36,505 nt of DNA from Candidatus Cryptobacteroides merdipullorum (lineage in GTDB: Bacteria; Bacteroidota; Bacteroidia; Bacteroidales; UBA932): contig DVLC01000055.1 of the NCBI GenBank assembly GCA_018715685.1, positions 1-36,505 of the forward strand, read 5' to 3'. Shown piece after piece: positions 18,201 to 25,030 of this stretch. The first letter of the stretch is position 1. Each line of letters starts with the position of its first letter. The translations under genes were made by a program, and so were the position numbers. The notes under the pieces were generated by a model. The model had not been told where the DNA came from, ran no database searches, and saw only the letters and a list, made by a program, of their open reading frames with translations.

Positions 18201-18249
18201 CGAGCACTCCCGCCACAGCGTGGAGCTGGTTTTCAGCGTGGATTTATGA
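15238..18249 (+). CDS. Exported HExxH protein with propeller-like middle and beta-barrel-like C-terminus
   Basis: I chose ATG 15238 (MLRLKTILTTAALSA), 1003 aa, because a classic signal peptide ending at AAA-Q follows; the ORF-track start 669 bp earlier overlaps another gene. Near the N-terminus is QLAVHESRHVSQM (H134-E135-H138), then GPAFLEGDAVVAE with E176, matching the zinc-ligand pattern HExxH plus Glu of gluzincin peptidases. Residues about 300-600 have repeated beta-strand units (LFTSDLGGVNELYSLDLADG) like a TolB or WD40-type propeller. From about 640 to the end, alternating polar/hydrophobic strands (YKAGYESLSGW, LNLRWSGWYPVIEAHVDF) ending in SVELVFSVDL look like an outer-membrane barrel. 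I infer an outer-membrane-anchored protease or receptor; activity is unproven. It ends immediately next to the stop of the convergent SDR gene. Confidence 0.8.
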   Translation: MLRLKTILTTAALSAATLAGLPAAAQFYSLGSEPASVRWSQVETPTYRIIYPAGLDSLARIYALNLEQAAQVVGGTSGFRPNESFRKRMPVVLHANAAYSNGLVGWTPRRMELMTMPDPFDPEPTPWEIQLAVHESRHVSQMQYSSARPFRGWRIVTGELVSGALAAVYCGPAFLEGDAVVAETALTHGGRGRTADFLEYYRVSFADGDFRSYWQWRYGSQRHHTPDYYRLGYITAAGVRTLYDTPDFTARYFSRIREHGGVAINNFSKTIRDVSGKKLREAFTEISDSLAAFWAEDERRRAPFMESRRLTEPDRRYTELNGLVSDGVRIFAIRSGMTIPEQLVGISGDGKLEILGNMGASSTGPEYSAVTGMLYWSEYRPDPRWEMRSSSDIRSLDASGRRHTLTHGRRYFHPAAAESEAVLAVSEYPVEGGSATVVLDALDGRRIRVYWAPDGMQVLESFWSGDELYTTALTEGGYGIYRVRDFSCVLGPRHVKIKQPWAHEGRILFTSDLGGVNELYSLDLADGSLTQLSSTRFGAADFILNSTEDTLYYTSLLPEGRIICSTPTDSLMPRPADFSRLPEYPFAEELADGEPVKLYELESSGSHMLSDGGSSVSDPRRYSKLANLFRFHSWIPLYVDYDAVSSLSMSSVYSAAFLGATAFFQNDLGDFWGSVAYKAGYESLSGWRHSGHLNLRWSGWYPVIEAHVDFNDRAALSWREFTDDEGNAGLGYSASALPLLNAGINVYVPLGFSRGGWNSGIIPEISVAATNDHYFTSDGSVRYMSRAVARVRGYIMESTPESRIYPRWGIGAEAGINGRPELLRLFCPNFYSYLYGYLPGVWQTHGIRLTAMYERRFDTGPCCEAYMVSAPRGFDTGVSTLLSAFPDKMKLSADYAMPVLPVDWDGLGPVAYVKNFELTLHGDLSLAGNWIPAADDSNRIPTSSLYSVGADFSVRLGNLIWLPYDTRIGISYNYKSGSLFDTLQSLGYEHSRHSVELVFSVDL

Positions 18250-19068
18250 TTACACTCCGCTGAACGAGCTGAAACCGCCGTCGACCGGAAGAATCACGCC
18301 GGTGATGAAGGAGGCCGCGTCGCTGCAGAGGAACTGGGCCGCCCCGTTGAGTTCGTCGATATCGCCGAAACGGCGCATCGGAGTCTTGGCTATCACTTTG
18401 TTCGAGCGTTCCGTCAGCGAGCCGTCCTCGTTGAGCAGGGCGGCGCGGTTCTGCTTTCCGATGAAGAATCCGGGAGCAAGGGCGTTCACGCGTATCTTCT
18501 CCCCGTATTTTATCGCCATCTCTGCGGCGAGCCAGCGGGTGAAGTTGGACACGCCTTCCTTGGCAGCCCCGTAGCCGGCAACCCGCGTAAGAGCGTCGTA
18601 CGCGGCCATGGATGAAATATTCAATATGCAACCATAACCCTGGGAAGCAAATATCCTCGTGAACACATGGCAGGGATACACTGTGCCGTTGAGATTGAGC
18701 GCCAGCACCTTGTCCCAGTCTTCGAGCCGCATGTCCCAGAAATTCCGGTCCGGCATCACGTTCGCTCCGGCGACATTGCCGCCCGCCACATTGATCAGGA
18801 TGTCCACATGCTGATATCTCCGGACTATGTCCTCTGCAACCCGGGTGAGAGACGCCGTATCGAGGACATTGCATGCATATGCGCAATGCTCCGCCTCTCC
18901 GGCGGAATTCAACGCCTCAAGCACTTCCGGAATCTGCTCCTCTCTGTGCACAAGCGCCGCCACAACGGCTCCCTGAGCGGCGAAATGGCGTGCAAGCGAA
19001 CCGCCAAGCACTCCGGCGGCACCGCTGATCACGGCGACCTTGCCGGCTATGGAATACTGTTCATTCAT
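18250..19068 (-). CDS. SDR-family oxidoreductase, probable D-mannonate oxidoreductase (fructuronate reductase role)
   Basis: The 272-aa protein is a classic short-chain dehydrogenase. Motifs are the cofactor loop SGAAGVLGGSLA, the structural NVAGGN, and the catalytic ILNISS...YGAAK set (S, Y, K). It lies 19 bp after uxuA on the same strand. SDRs placed next to uxuA commonly replace UxuB and reduce D-fructuronate to D-mannonate with NADH; that role is inferred from context. If so, the pair turns fructuronate into 2-keto-3-deoxygluconate in two steps. Gluconate 5-dehydrogenase-like activity is the main alternative. Confidence 0.88.
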   Translation of the reverse strand: MNEQYSIAGKVAVISGAAGVLGGSLARHFAAQGAVVAALVHREEQIPEVLEALNSAGEAEHCAYACNVLDTASLTRVAEDIVRRYQHVDILINVAGGNVAGANVMPDRNFWDMRLEDWDKVLALNLNGTVYPCHVFTRIFASQGYGCILNISSMAAYDALTRVAGYGAAKEGVSNFTRWLAAEMAIKYGEKIRVNALAPGFFIGKQNRAALLNEDGSLTERSNKVIAKTPMRRFGDIDELNGAAQFLCSDAASFITGVILPVDGGFSSFSGV

Positions 19069-19087
19069 ATAGTCGTCTTATTGATAG

Positions 19088-20251
19088 TCATTCTGACTCA
19101 AGCGCCGCCATCATGCCCTCCACCTGCGCGAACGCGAGCATGCGCCCGTGGAAGCTGTATCCGGGATTGTATCCTTTGTCGGCATCGCCGAGCATTTCGC
19201 GGCCGTGGTCGACACGCATCGGAAGGTTCCTTCCCTGCCGTTCGAATATGCGTATCAGCTCCGGAAGATTCACGCGTCCCGAAGTATGCGGAGCCTCGAT
19301 GAAATCGCCGCCCGGAAGCAGATTGCAGCTTCTCAGATGCACGAAATGCGTGCGAGGGGCGAACTCCCGCGCCATCGCCTCCACATCGTTATGCGCACCG
19401 GCCGAAAGCGAACCTGCGCAGAAAGTCAGACCGTTATGGAAATCGTCGGCCGCGGCGAGAATTTTCCTGATGTCGCCGGCGCTCCCGGCTATTCTCGGCA
19501 GGCCGAACACCTGCATGGGCGGATCGTCCGGATGTATGCACATATTGATGTCATACTCACGGCAGACCGGCAGCACGGCGTCGAGGAAATACTTGAGATT
19601 GGCGAGCAGACTCTCCTTTCCGACTCCGCGGTATGGTTCCATCATCGCCTTGAAACGCCGCACCGGGGCCGCCTCGCCGTCGGAGATGTTACCGCAGATG
19701 AAACCCTGGGTCTTCACGATTATGGTGTCCACGAGCTCCCTCCTGTCGGCCCGAGTCGCCGTCGCGGCGAACTTCTCCATACGCTCCAGCACGGTGTCGG
19801 GATAGTCTTTTTCGGCTCCCTCTCGCTCAAGTATGCGTATGTCGAAATACGCCAGCTTCGCATAGTCGAAATACAGAGTCGTGCTTCCGTCCGGCAGAGC
19901 GTGGCGGAGGTCGGTGCGCACCCAGTCGATAACGGGCATGAAATTGTAGCACACCGTCCTGATTCCCTGGCGGCCGAGCGCCGCAAGGCTCCCGCGGTAG
20001 CGGTCTATGACCTTGTCCCTGTCCGCTCCGCCATACTTTATCGTCTCGGCGACGGGCAGGCTTTCCACCACGGACCAGCGAAGACCGGAATCCTCGATCA
20101 TCCCGCGGAGCCGCCCTACGCGATCCTCCGGCCAGAGCTCTCCGGCAGGGATATCATAGAGCGACGTCACTATACCCTCAACGCCTATCTGACGTAATTC
20201 ATTGAGTTTTATGGGGTCGGAAGGGCCGAACCATCTCCAGGTCTTCTCCAT
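19088..20251 (-). CDS. uxuA: Mannonate dehydratase
   Basis: I use ATG 20251 (MEKTWRWFGPSDPI, 387 aa); the ORF track used a TTG two codons earlier. It removes water from D-mannonate to give 2-keto-3-deoxygluconate, with a divalent metal in a TIM-barrel site. Matches to the family are TWRWFGPSDP at the start, CYNFMPVIDWVRTD near 105-118, MCIHPDDPP with metal-ligand-like His and Asp, CAGSLSAGAHNDV, HFVHLRSC and RVDHGREMLGD. Length is close to the E. coli enzyme. It is the first gene of the pair with the SDR and is divergent from the YeiH-type transporter gene. Confidence 0.97.
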   Translation of the reverse strand: MEKTWRWFGPSDPIKLNELRQIGVEGIVTSLYDIPAGELWPEDRVGRLRGMIEDSGLRWSVVESLPVAETIKYGGADRDKVIDRYRGSLAALGRQGIRTVCYNFMPVIDWVRTDLRHALPDGSTTLYFDYAKLAYFDIRILEREGAEKDYPDTVLERMEKFAATATRADRRELVDTIIVKTQGFICGNISDGEAAPVRRFKAMMEPYRGVGKESLLANLKYFLDAVLPVCREYDINMCIHPDDPPMQVFGLPRIAGSAGDIRKILAAADDFHNGLTFCAGSLSAGAHNDVEAMAREFAPRTHFVHLRSCNLLPGGDFIEAPHTSGRVNLPELIRIFERQGRNLPMRVDHGREMLGDADKGYNPGYSFHGRMLAFAQVEGMMAALESE

Positions 20252-20292
20252 TTCCAAATAGTGCGAAATCGTAGCAATTTACTGAATTTTCG

Positions 20293-20300
20293 TATATTTG
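20293..20300 (+). promoter_or_regulatory. Putative -7 box TATATTTG for the YeiH operon
   Basis: TATATTTG matches TAnnTTTG and lies 35 bp upstream of the ATG at 20336, which gives a reasonable leader of about 30 nt. The -33 region is not convincing. Confidence 0.4.
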
Positions 20301-20335
20301 TCAAGTTTAAAACCGTAAACCCACACATCGGAAAG

Positions 20336-21691
20336 ATGGAGAAAAAGAATAATTCCTGGGCGCAGCTCTGGAGGACAGAGGACTGGCTCGCCGTATGGAT
20401 CGGCTTCATTATAATAGCATTAGGATGCATGTCAGTACTTACCGGGGCTTTTGACTTCTCGGCGTTCAACTTCAAGACCTGGGGCTGGGGCGAAGCTGCC
20501 GCGACCAATGTGACCCCTCTCGGAGTTCAGATGAGTTCGCCGTCATTCTGGACGAAACTGCTGCTCACCTTCGCCGTTCTCGGAATACTTTTCACCGCAG
20601 GAGCCAGACTGCTCGGAGAAAAGGCGAAAAAATACTTCCCCGCATTCACCGGAGTGTTCGTGCTCGGCGTCATCGTCAGGCTGATCAGCGCCGAATTCAC
20701 GCTCAACCGCTATCTCGAATGGGCTTTCTGGGCCCTTATCGTGGGACTGCTGGTGTCCAACACCGTGGGCGTCCCCAAATGGCTCAAGCCGGCGGTCAAG
20801 ACCGAGTTCTACATCAAGGCGGGACTCGTGGTGATGGGCTTCTCCGTGCTGTTCTCGAACATCGCCAAGTTCGGACTCTATGGCCTGGGAATCTCATGGA
20901 TAGTCTGCCCCTTGTGCATAATCTTCATGTGGTGGTTCGGCACCAAGGTGCTCAAGATCAAGAACAAGCCTCTTGTGATCACTCTTGCGTCCGCGACCAG
21001 CGTATGCGGAACTTCAGCGGCCATAGCCACGGGAGCGGCTGCCAAGTGCAAGAAGACCGACCTCACTGTGGCAGTGTCCATCTCGATAATCTTCACCGTG
21101 ATAATGATGGTCGCGATGCCTCCGATCATCGAGGCCGTGGGCATGTCTCCTATCATGGGTGGAGCGCTGATCGGCGGTACCGTCGACAGCACTGGGGCTG
21201 TGGTCGTCGCAGGAACCGCACTTGGAGAGGAAGCGCAGACCGCGGCGGTGCTCGTGAAGTCCATCCAGAACATACTCATCGGCTTCGTAGCCTTCTTCGT
21301 GTCGCTGTTCTTCGCCACCCGCGTTGAGCCTTCGGAGTCAGGTTCGGTGGAGAAAGTCGGTGCCATCGAGATCTGGAGGCGTTTCCCGAAGTTCATCCTC
21401 GGATTCTTCGCCGCTTCGCTGATCGCGTCGTTCATAATCCAGCCTCTCGCCGGAGCCGACCAGGTGTCAGTCATCAACAAGGTTCTCGACCAGTACAAGA
21501 ACTGGGCGTTCGTGCTCGCCTTCGTGAGCATAGGACTCGACACAAATTTCAAGGAGATAATCAGCCAGCTTCACGGCGGCAAGGTCGTATGGCTGTATAT
21601 CGTGGGCCAGCTGTTCAATATAGTCCTCACGATGGCTATGGTATGGCTGCTGCTTTCAGGCGTGCTTTTCCCTGTCCCCACCCTTGACTAA
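20336..21691 (+). CDS. YeiH/UPF0324-family putative sulfate exporter
   Basis: I chose ATG 20336 (MEKKNNSWAQLWRTEDW), 451 aa, because the upstream 25 residues lie in the promoter region. About ten hydrophobic segments are visible. The family signature is present in VITLASATSVCGTSAAIATGAAAK and VMMVAMPPIIEAVGMSP, followed by GGTVDSTGAVVVAGTALGE and the closing FVLAFVSIGLDTNFKEI. The family (Cons_hypoth698) is annotated as putative sulfate exporters on thin evidence, so the substrate is open. The 3' end overlaps the next gene by 8 bp, implying one operon of transporter, small membrane protein and CpXC protein. Confidence 0.93.
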   Translation: MEKKNNSWAQLWRTEDWLAVWIGFIIIALGCMSVLTGAFDFSAFNFKTWGWGEAAATNVTPLGVQMSSPSFWTKLLLTFAVLGILFTAGARLLGEKAKKYFPAFTGVFVLGVIVRLISAEFTLNRYLEWAFWALIVGLLVSNTVGVPKWLKPAVKTEFYIKAGLVVMGFSVLFSNIAKFGLYGLGISWIVCPLCIIFMWWFGTKVLKIKNKPLVITLASATSVCGTSAAIATGAAAKCKKTDLTVAVSISIIFTVIMMVAMPPIIEAVGMSPIMGGALIGGTVDSTGAVVVAGTALGEEAQTAAVLVKSIQNILIGFVAFFVSLFFATRVEPSESGSVEKVGAIEIWRRFPKFILGFFAASLIASFIIQPLAGADQVSVINKVLDQYKNWAFVLAFVSIGLDTNFKEIISQLHGGKVVWLYIVGQLFNIVLTMAMVWLLLSGVLFPVPTLD

Positions 21692-21974
21692 AAAGAAGAA
21701 ACATATTTCCGGCTGGGCGCTGTCGAGCATCATAGTGTGTGCGATAGCCCTCGTGGCCGTGATCTACATCATGGCCAACGGCCTCGGACTCCAGGAGGAA
21801 CTGGATTTCGGGGCAGGGGCCTATTACTATGCCGACATCCCCGAGTTCGAGAAATATCTGGCATGGGACGCGTTCAAGACCACGCTCCCCTATCTGCTGT
21901 ATCTCGCGATATTCCTCGTCTGGGGCTTCTGCGTATATAAAATATGGGTATGGGTGGACAAAAGGAAAAAGTAA
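21684..21974 (+). CDS. Small two-helix membrane protein, TTG start
   Basis: The 96-aa frame has no ATG before its first helix; the best start is TTG 21684, giving MTKKKKHISGWALSS. Two hydrophobic segments (about 12-32 and 68-89) flank a short acidic loop with LDFGAGAYYYADIP, and Lys-rich ends suggest both termini are cytoplasmic. I do not recognise a named family. It overlaps the transporter gene by 8 bp and the CpXC gene by 31 bp, strong evidence that it is a real gene in the same operon, possibly an accessory subunit of the transporter. Confidence 0.75.
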   Translation: MTKKKKHISGWALSSIIVCAIALVAVIYIMANGLGLQEELDFGAGAYYYADIPEFEKYLAWDAFKTTLPYLLYLAIFLVWGFCVYKIWVWVDKRKK

Positions 21975-22540
21975 TCTGCCGCGGCTGCGGGAAACCGCAC
22001 GAAGTGGAATACACTGGCAGTGTCAATGTTTCAGCGAACCCCGAGCTAAAGGAAAAGGTCAGGAGCGGGGAGATGTTCCTCTGGACCTGCCCGGACTGCG
22101 GCTGCGTGAACCTGCTCAACCTGCCTTTTCTCTACCATGACCCTGACGGGAAGCTGATGATCCTGCTGACGCAGACACCGCTCCGTTCCGAAAATCTTCC
22201 CGACGGCTACACGGGACGCCTTGTACACAGTGTCGGAGAACTCGTGGAGAAAATCAATATCTTCGACGCCGGCCTCGACGACGTGGTCATCGAGATGTGC
22301 AAGTATGTGACGAAGCATGAACTCGGCAAGGTCGTGCAGCTCAAGTTCTTCAAGATCGACGGAGCTGACTCCGAAATGACATTCACCTATCCGGAGGACG
22401 GCCAGATGCAGATGGTGGAGACCGGCTTCAAGGTCTACGAGGACTGCGCCGGCATCGTGAACCGCAACCCCGAAATGAAAAAGGCAGCCCGGGGACTCGT
22501 GGCTGTCGACCCGGACTGGCTTTCAAGGTTCTTCGCCTGA
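21944..22540 (+). CDS. CpXC-domain zinc-ribbon protein
   Basis: The 198-aa protein opens with ICRGCGKPHEV (C12 and C15) and has FLWTCPDCGCVN (C49, C52, C54), the paired CxxC sets of a zinc ribbon as in CpXC proteins. A helical C-terminal domain follows with MCKYVTKHELGKVVQLKFF. No signal peptide is seen, so it is probably cytoplasmic. Function is not known for the family. Start choice is ATG 21944 or ATG 21950, two codons apart. Its last 61 bp are repeated 1.2 kb downstream, on the far side of the TolB-like gene. Confidence 0.85.
   Translation: MGMGGQKEKVICRGCGKPHEVEYTGSVNVSANPELKEKVRSGEMFLWTCPDCGCVNLLNLPFLYHDPDGKLMILLTQTPLRSENLPDGYTGRLVHSVGELVEKINIFDAGLDDVVIEMCKYVTKHELGKVVQLKFFKIDGADSEMTFTYPEDGQMQMVETGFKVYEDCAGIVNRNPEMKKAARGLVAVDPDWLSRFFA
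22480..22540 (+). repeat. 61-bp direct repeat, copy 1 (3' end of CpXC gene)
   Basis: This stretch runs from aaaggcagcc to the CpXC stop. It recurs at 23724-23784 with 3 mismatches in 61 bp (about 95 % identity). Together the copies bracket the AT-richer TolB-like lipoprotein gene. The 4-5 bp after each stop are also alike (accgt, ccgt). Confidence 0.95.
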
Positions 22541-22574
22541 ACCGTTCTCAAAGATTCCGCAAAAAAAGGCTTTG

Positions 22575-23675
22575 TCATAGTTTGATTCTGCCAAGCCAGG
22601 CATTGCCTTCGATATCGTTGACGATGGCATATAACATGTCCGCATCTTCGTCCAGACACAGTTTTTCTATCCGATAATCAGTATGTATCAATCTCTCAGG
22701 AGTACCTTCCCAGTCAAACACGGCAATATCGGTATAGATAAGTTCCTGCTCGTCAAGCGGTTTCGCAAAATTTCCCTTCAGTCTTACACCAACTCCGAAT
22801 ACAGCATAAATCCGATTATCAGTAGCGTATATGTCGTTGAAGGAATCCACCGTGTTATCATTGAAAGAGTAGCCTCCATTCTCATTTACAGCAAAATCCG
22901 GCTCGATGAAATATTCTGTGGTGACGTTTCTTATAATATTGTCCTTAAGCGAGAATATCTCAAGAATTCCTCCAAGTGTCGTTGCTACAGCCAGATGAGT
23001 TTCATCCGGAGATACCGCGATGCGGTCCTGATAATACATGTTGAATCTTTTTCTGTCATCATCGATTACAGGAAATTCATTCCAAGAGGAGAGAACATTT
23101 CCGGAACCATCACATAATTCCATCCTGTTCACTTTGGACGTATCCCTGTAAAGATAGCTTTCGCTGCCCATATATAAAGTCGCATCCTCCAAATCGACTA
23201 TATGTCTGTTCCATTTGGGAGCAATGAACGGTTGTTCATTCACGGCAGAAAGACCATCATTGAGCAGAGAGTCTACCTGAAACCATAATTTCTTGGCGAC
23301 AAGAGCATCATAAAAAGTCATAATGCCCCTATTCTGATTAAAATTACAATTAAGGGAATACAGCAGTTCTTTTGGTCCGCGTCCGCTGTTCAGGGTGCTC
23401 ACAAGCAAGTTCCCGGTGTTCTTGTCGAACACATGTATACACTTGCCCGATTCAAGATTAACGGCTGACACTATCACCTTATCTTCATAAACAGCAATAT
23501 CCGATATGGCGCTGAAGCCATAAAGAGTGTCCGTCAGAACCTCAAACACCCCCTCGGATTCACTGATGAATTCAGGTAATTCATACCGGACTCTGTTCTT
23601 CACCGAACAGGATGATACCAAGAGGCAAAAAAGCATAATGCCCGACAAACATGATGTGTATCTGAAAGTTCTCAT
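22575..23675 (-). CDS. TolB-like six-bladed propeller lipoprotein (BF3164-like)
   Basis: I chose ATG 23675 (MRTFRYTSCLSG), 366 aa; the ORF track used a TTG 36 bp earlier. A signal sequence ends in the lipobox LLVSSCSV, so it is an anchored lipoprotein. The body carries propeller-like repeats such as FDKNTGNLL, a GRGPKELL motif typical of the Bacteroidota TolB-like/BF3164 family, and NRIYAVFGVG. The role is unknown. Base composition is clearly more AT-rich than its neighbours (by eye roughly 40-45 % GC against 55-60 %). The gene is bracketed by a 61-bp direct repeat of the CpXC 3' end, so it was probably acquired as a unit. Confidence 0.85.
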   Translation of the reverse strand: MRTFRYTSCLSGIMLFCLLVSSCSVKNRVRYELPEFISESEGVFEVLTDTLYGFSAISDIAVYEDKVIVSAVNLESGKCIHVFDKNTGNLLVSTLNSGRGPKELLYSLNCNFNQNRGIMTFYDALVAKKLWFQVDSLLNDGLSAVNEQPFIAPKWNRHIVDLEDATLYMGSESYLYRDTSKVNRMELCDGSGNVLSSWNEFPVIDDDRKRFNMYYQDRIAVSPDETHLAVATTLGGILEIFSLKDNIIRNVTTEYFIEPDFAVNENGGYSFNDNTVDSFNDIYATDNRIYAVFGVGVRLKGNFAKPLDEQELIYTDIAVFDWEGTPERLIHTDYRIEKLCLDEDADMLYAIVNDIEGNAWLGRIKL

Positions 23676-23723
23676 GCTTCCTGTATCATTTGGTAAGACG
23701 CTCTCTTTCAAAAAAAAATAACG

Positions 23724-23784
23724 AAAGGCAGCCCGGGGACTCGTGGCGGTCGGCCCGGACTGGATTTCAAGGTTCTTCGCCTGA
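23724..23784 (+). pseudogene. 61-bp direct repeat, copy 2: remnant of a CpXC 3' end
   Basis: The repeat encodes the last codons of a CpXC protein (AARGLVAVGPDWISRFFA then stop), with D-to-G, L-to-I and one silent change relative to copy 1. An in-frame TAA lies just upstream of it, so it cannot be translated from further upstream and no start codon is present. It is a fragment left by a duplication or insertion. It ends about 30 bp before the convergent galK stop. Confidence 0.85.
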
Positions 23785-23814
23785 CCGTAGCAAGCGGAAA
23801 TACGGCAGCCGCCG

Positions 23815-24960
23815 TTATTCCAGCTTCCTCGCTCCGTCGGAAATCACCACGTCGTAGACCTTGGGCTCGTGGCTGAATCTGGCGGCAAACTGCTCCTTCG
23901 CGGCCTTGACGAAAGGTTCGTAGAGTTCGTCCTTCACGAGGTTGATGGTGCAGCCTCCGAAGCCTCCTCCCATGACGCGCGAACCGGTGACATCCATCTT
24001 GCGCGCGAGCCGGTTCAGGAAATCCAGTTCCTCGCAGCTGACTTCATAGAGACGGCTCAGGCCGAAATGCGTCTGATACATCATCTCTCCGACGGTCTCG
24101 TAGTCACCCCTTTCGAGGGCGTCGCAGACATCGAGAACTCTCTGCACTTCGCCGATCACGTATTCTGCCCGCAGGAAATCCTCTTCGGGAATCTCCTCCC
24201 TGACCTCCTCGAGCCAAAGCCTCTTGGCATCGCTGAGGAACTCGACCTCGGGATGTCTCTTCCTGATAGCCGCAGCGGCGTTCTCGCAGGAGCGGCGTCT
24301 GTCGTTGTATGCGGAGGAAGCAAGCTCGTGCTTCACGCAGGAATCCAGAAGCACCAGCTTGTATCCCTCGGGATTGAAAGGATAGTATTTATGCTCGAGA
24401 GTCTTGCAGTTCAGCAGCATCAGGCTCCCCTTCCTGCCGAAGCAGGACGCGAACTGGTCCATGATGCCGCAGTTGACCCCGCAGTAGTTATGTTCGGTAG
24501 ACTGGCCTATGCGGGCAAGCTCGAACTTGTCGATTCCGTTGCCCATGAGGTCGTTGATCGCAAAGGCGAAGCAGCTTTCGAGCGCCGCCGAAGATGAAAG
24601 TCCGGCTCCGAGAGGCACGTCACCGGCGAATACGGCATCGAATCCGGCCACCTTGCCCCCTCTCTTGAGAGTCTCGCGGCATACTCCGAAGATATATCTG
24701 GCCCAGGCCTGCTCCGGCTTGTCCTCCTCGTTGAGTCCGAAACTTGCCGCCTCGTCATAGTCGAGTGAATACACCCTTACCTTGTCGAGTCCGTTAAGCC
24801 TGATTTCGGCGCTTATCCCCTTGTCGATGGCACCCGGGAACACATATCCGCCGTTGTAGTCGGTGTGCTCCCCTATCAGATTGATTCGCCCTGAGGCGGC
24901 GTAGAAAGTTCCTCCCTCTCCATAGAGTTCGGAGAACTTAGCGTGGATCTTGTCTGTCAT
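23815..24960 (-). CDS. galK: Galactokinase
   Basis: I chose ATG 24960 (MTDKIHAKFSELYGEGG), 381 aa, one residue from the E. coli length; earlier in-frame starts exist at 24966 and 24987. It phosphorylates galactose at C1 with ATP. The three GHMP-kinase signatures are present: GRINLIGEHTDYNGGY (about 24-39), PLGAGLSSSAALES (about 120-133) and GSRVMGGGFGGCTINLV. The NCGIMDQFAS segment holds the catalytic-region Asp. It has its own well-formed promoter and is downstream of the EEP gene, and it is not beside galM. Confidence 0.97.
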   Translation of the reverse strand: MTDKIHAKFSELYGEGGTFYAASGRINLIGEHTDYNGGYVFPGAIDKGISAEIRLNGLDKVRVYSLDYDEAASFGLNEEDKPEQAWARYIFGVCRETLKRGGKVAGFDAVFAGDVPLGAGLSSSAALESCFAFAINDLMGNGIDKFELARIGQSTEHNYCGVNCGIMDQFASCFGRKGSLMLLNCKTLEHKYYPFNPEGYKLVLLDSCVKHELASSAYNDRRRSCENAAAAIRKRHPEVEFLSDAKRLWLEEVREEIPEEDFLRAEYVIGEVQRVLDVCDALERGDYETVGEMMYQTHFGLSRLYEVSCEELDFLNRLARKMDVTGSRVMGGGFGGCTINLVKDELYEPFVKAAKEQFAARFSHEPKVYDVVISDGARKLE

Positions 24961-24994
24961 GTTCATGATTATGCGGTTATTAAACACATTCTCA

Positions 24995-25025
24995 CAAAAT
25001 TACCAAATTGCCGCCTCTTATCAAA
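24995..25025 (-). promoter_or_regulatory. Well-formed Bacteroidota-type promoter for galK
   Basis: On the minus strand TTTG at 25025-25022 is followed after exactly 19 nt by TAATTTTG at 25002-24995, matching the -33 TTTG and -7 TAnnTTTG arrangement. Start would fall near 24990, leaving a leader of about 30 nt before ATG 24960. It lies within 40 bp after the EEP stop and indicates independent galK expression. It is the best promoter in the window. Confidence 0.65.
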
Positions 25026-25030
25026 CACGC

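Noticed and set aside
19148-20197. 349-aa plus-strand ORF antisense to uxuA
   Set aside because: No motif; uxuA is a full match on the minus strand.
23802-23815. Hairpin acggc-agcc-gccgt at the galK stop
   Set aside because: A 5-bp stem without a U-run on either strand; not enough for a terminator.
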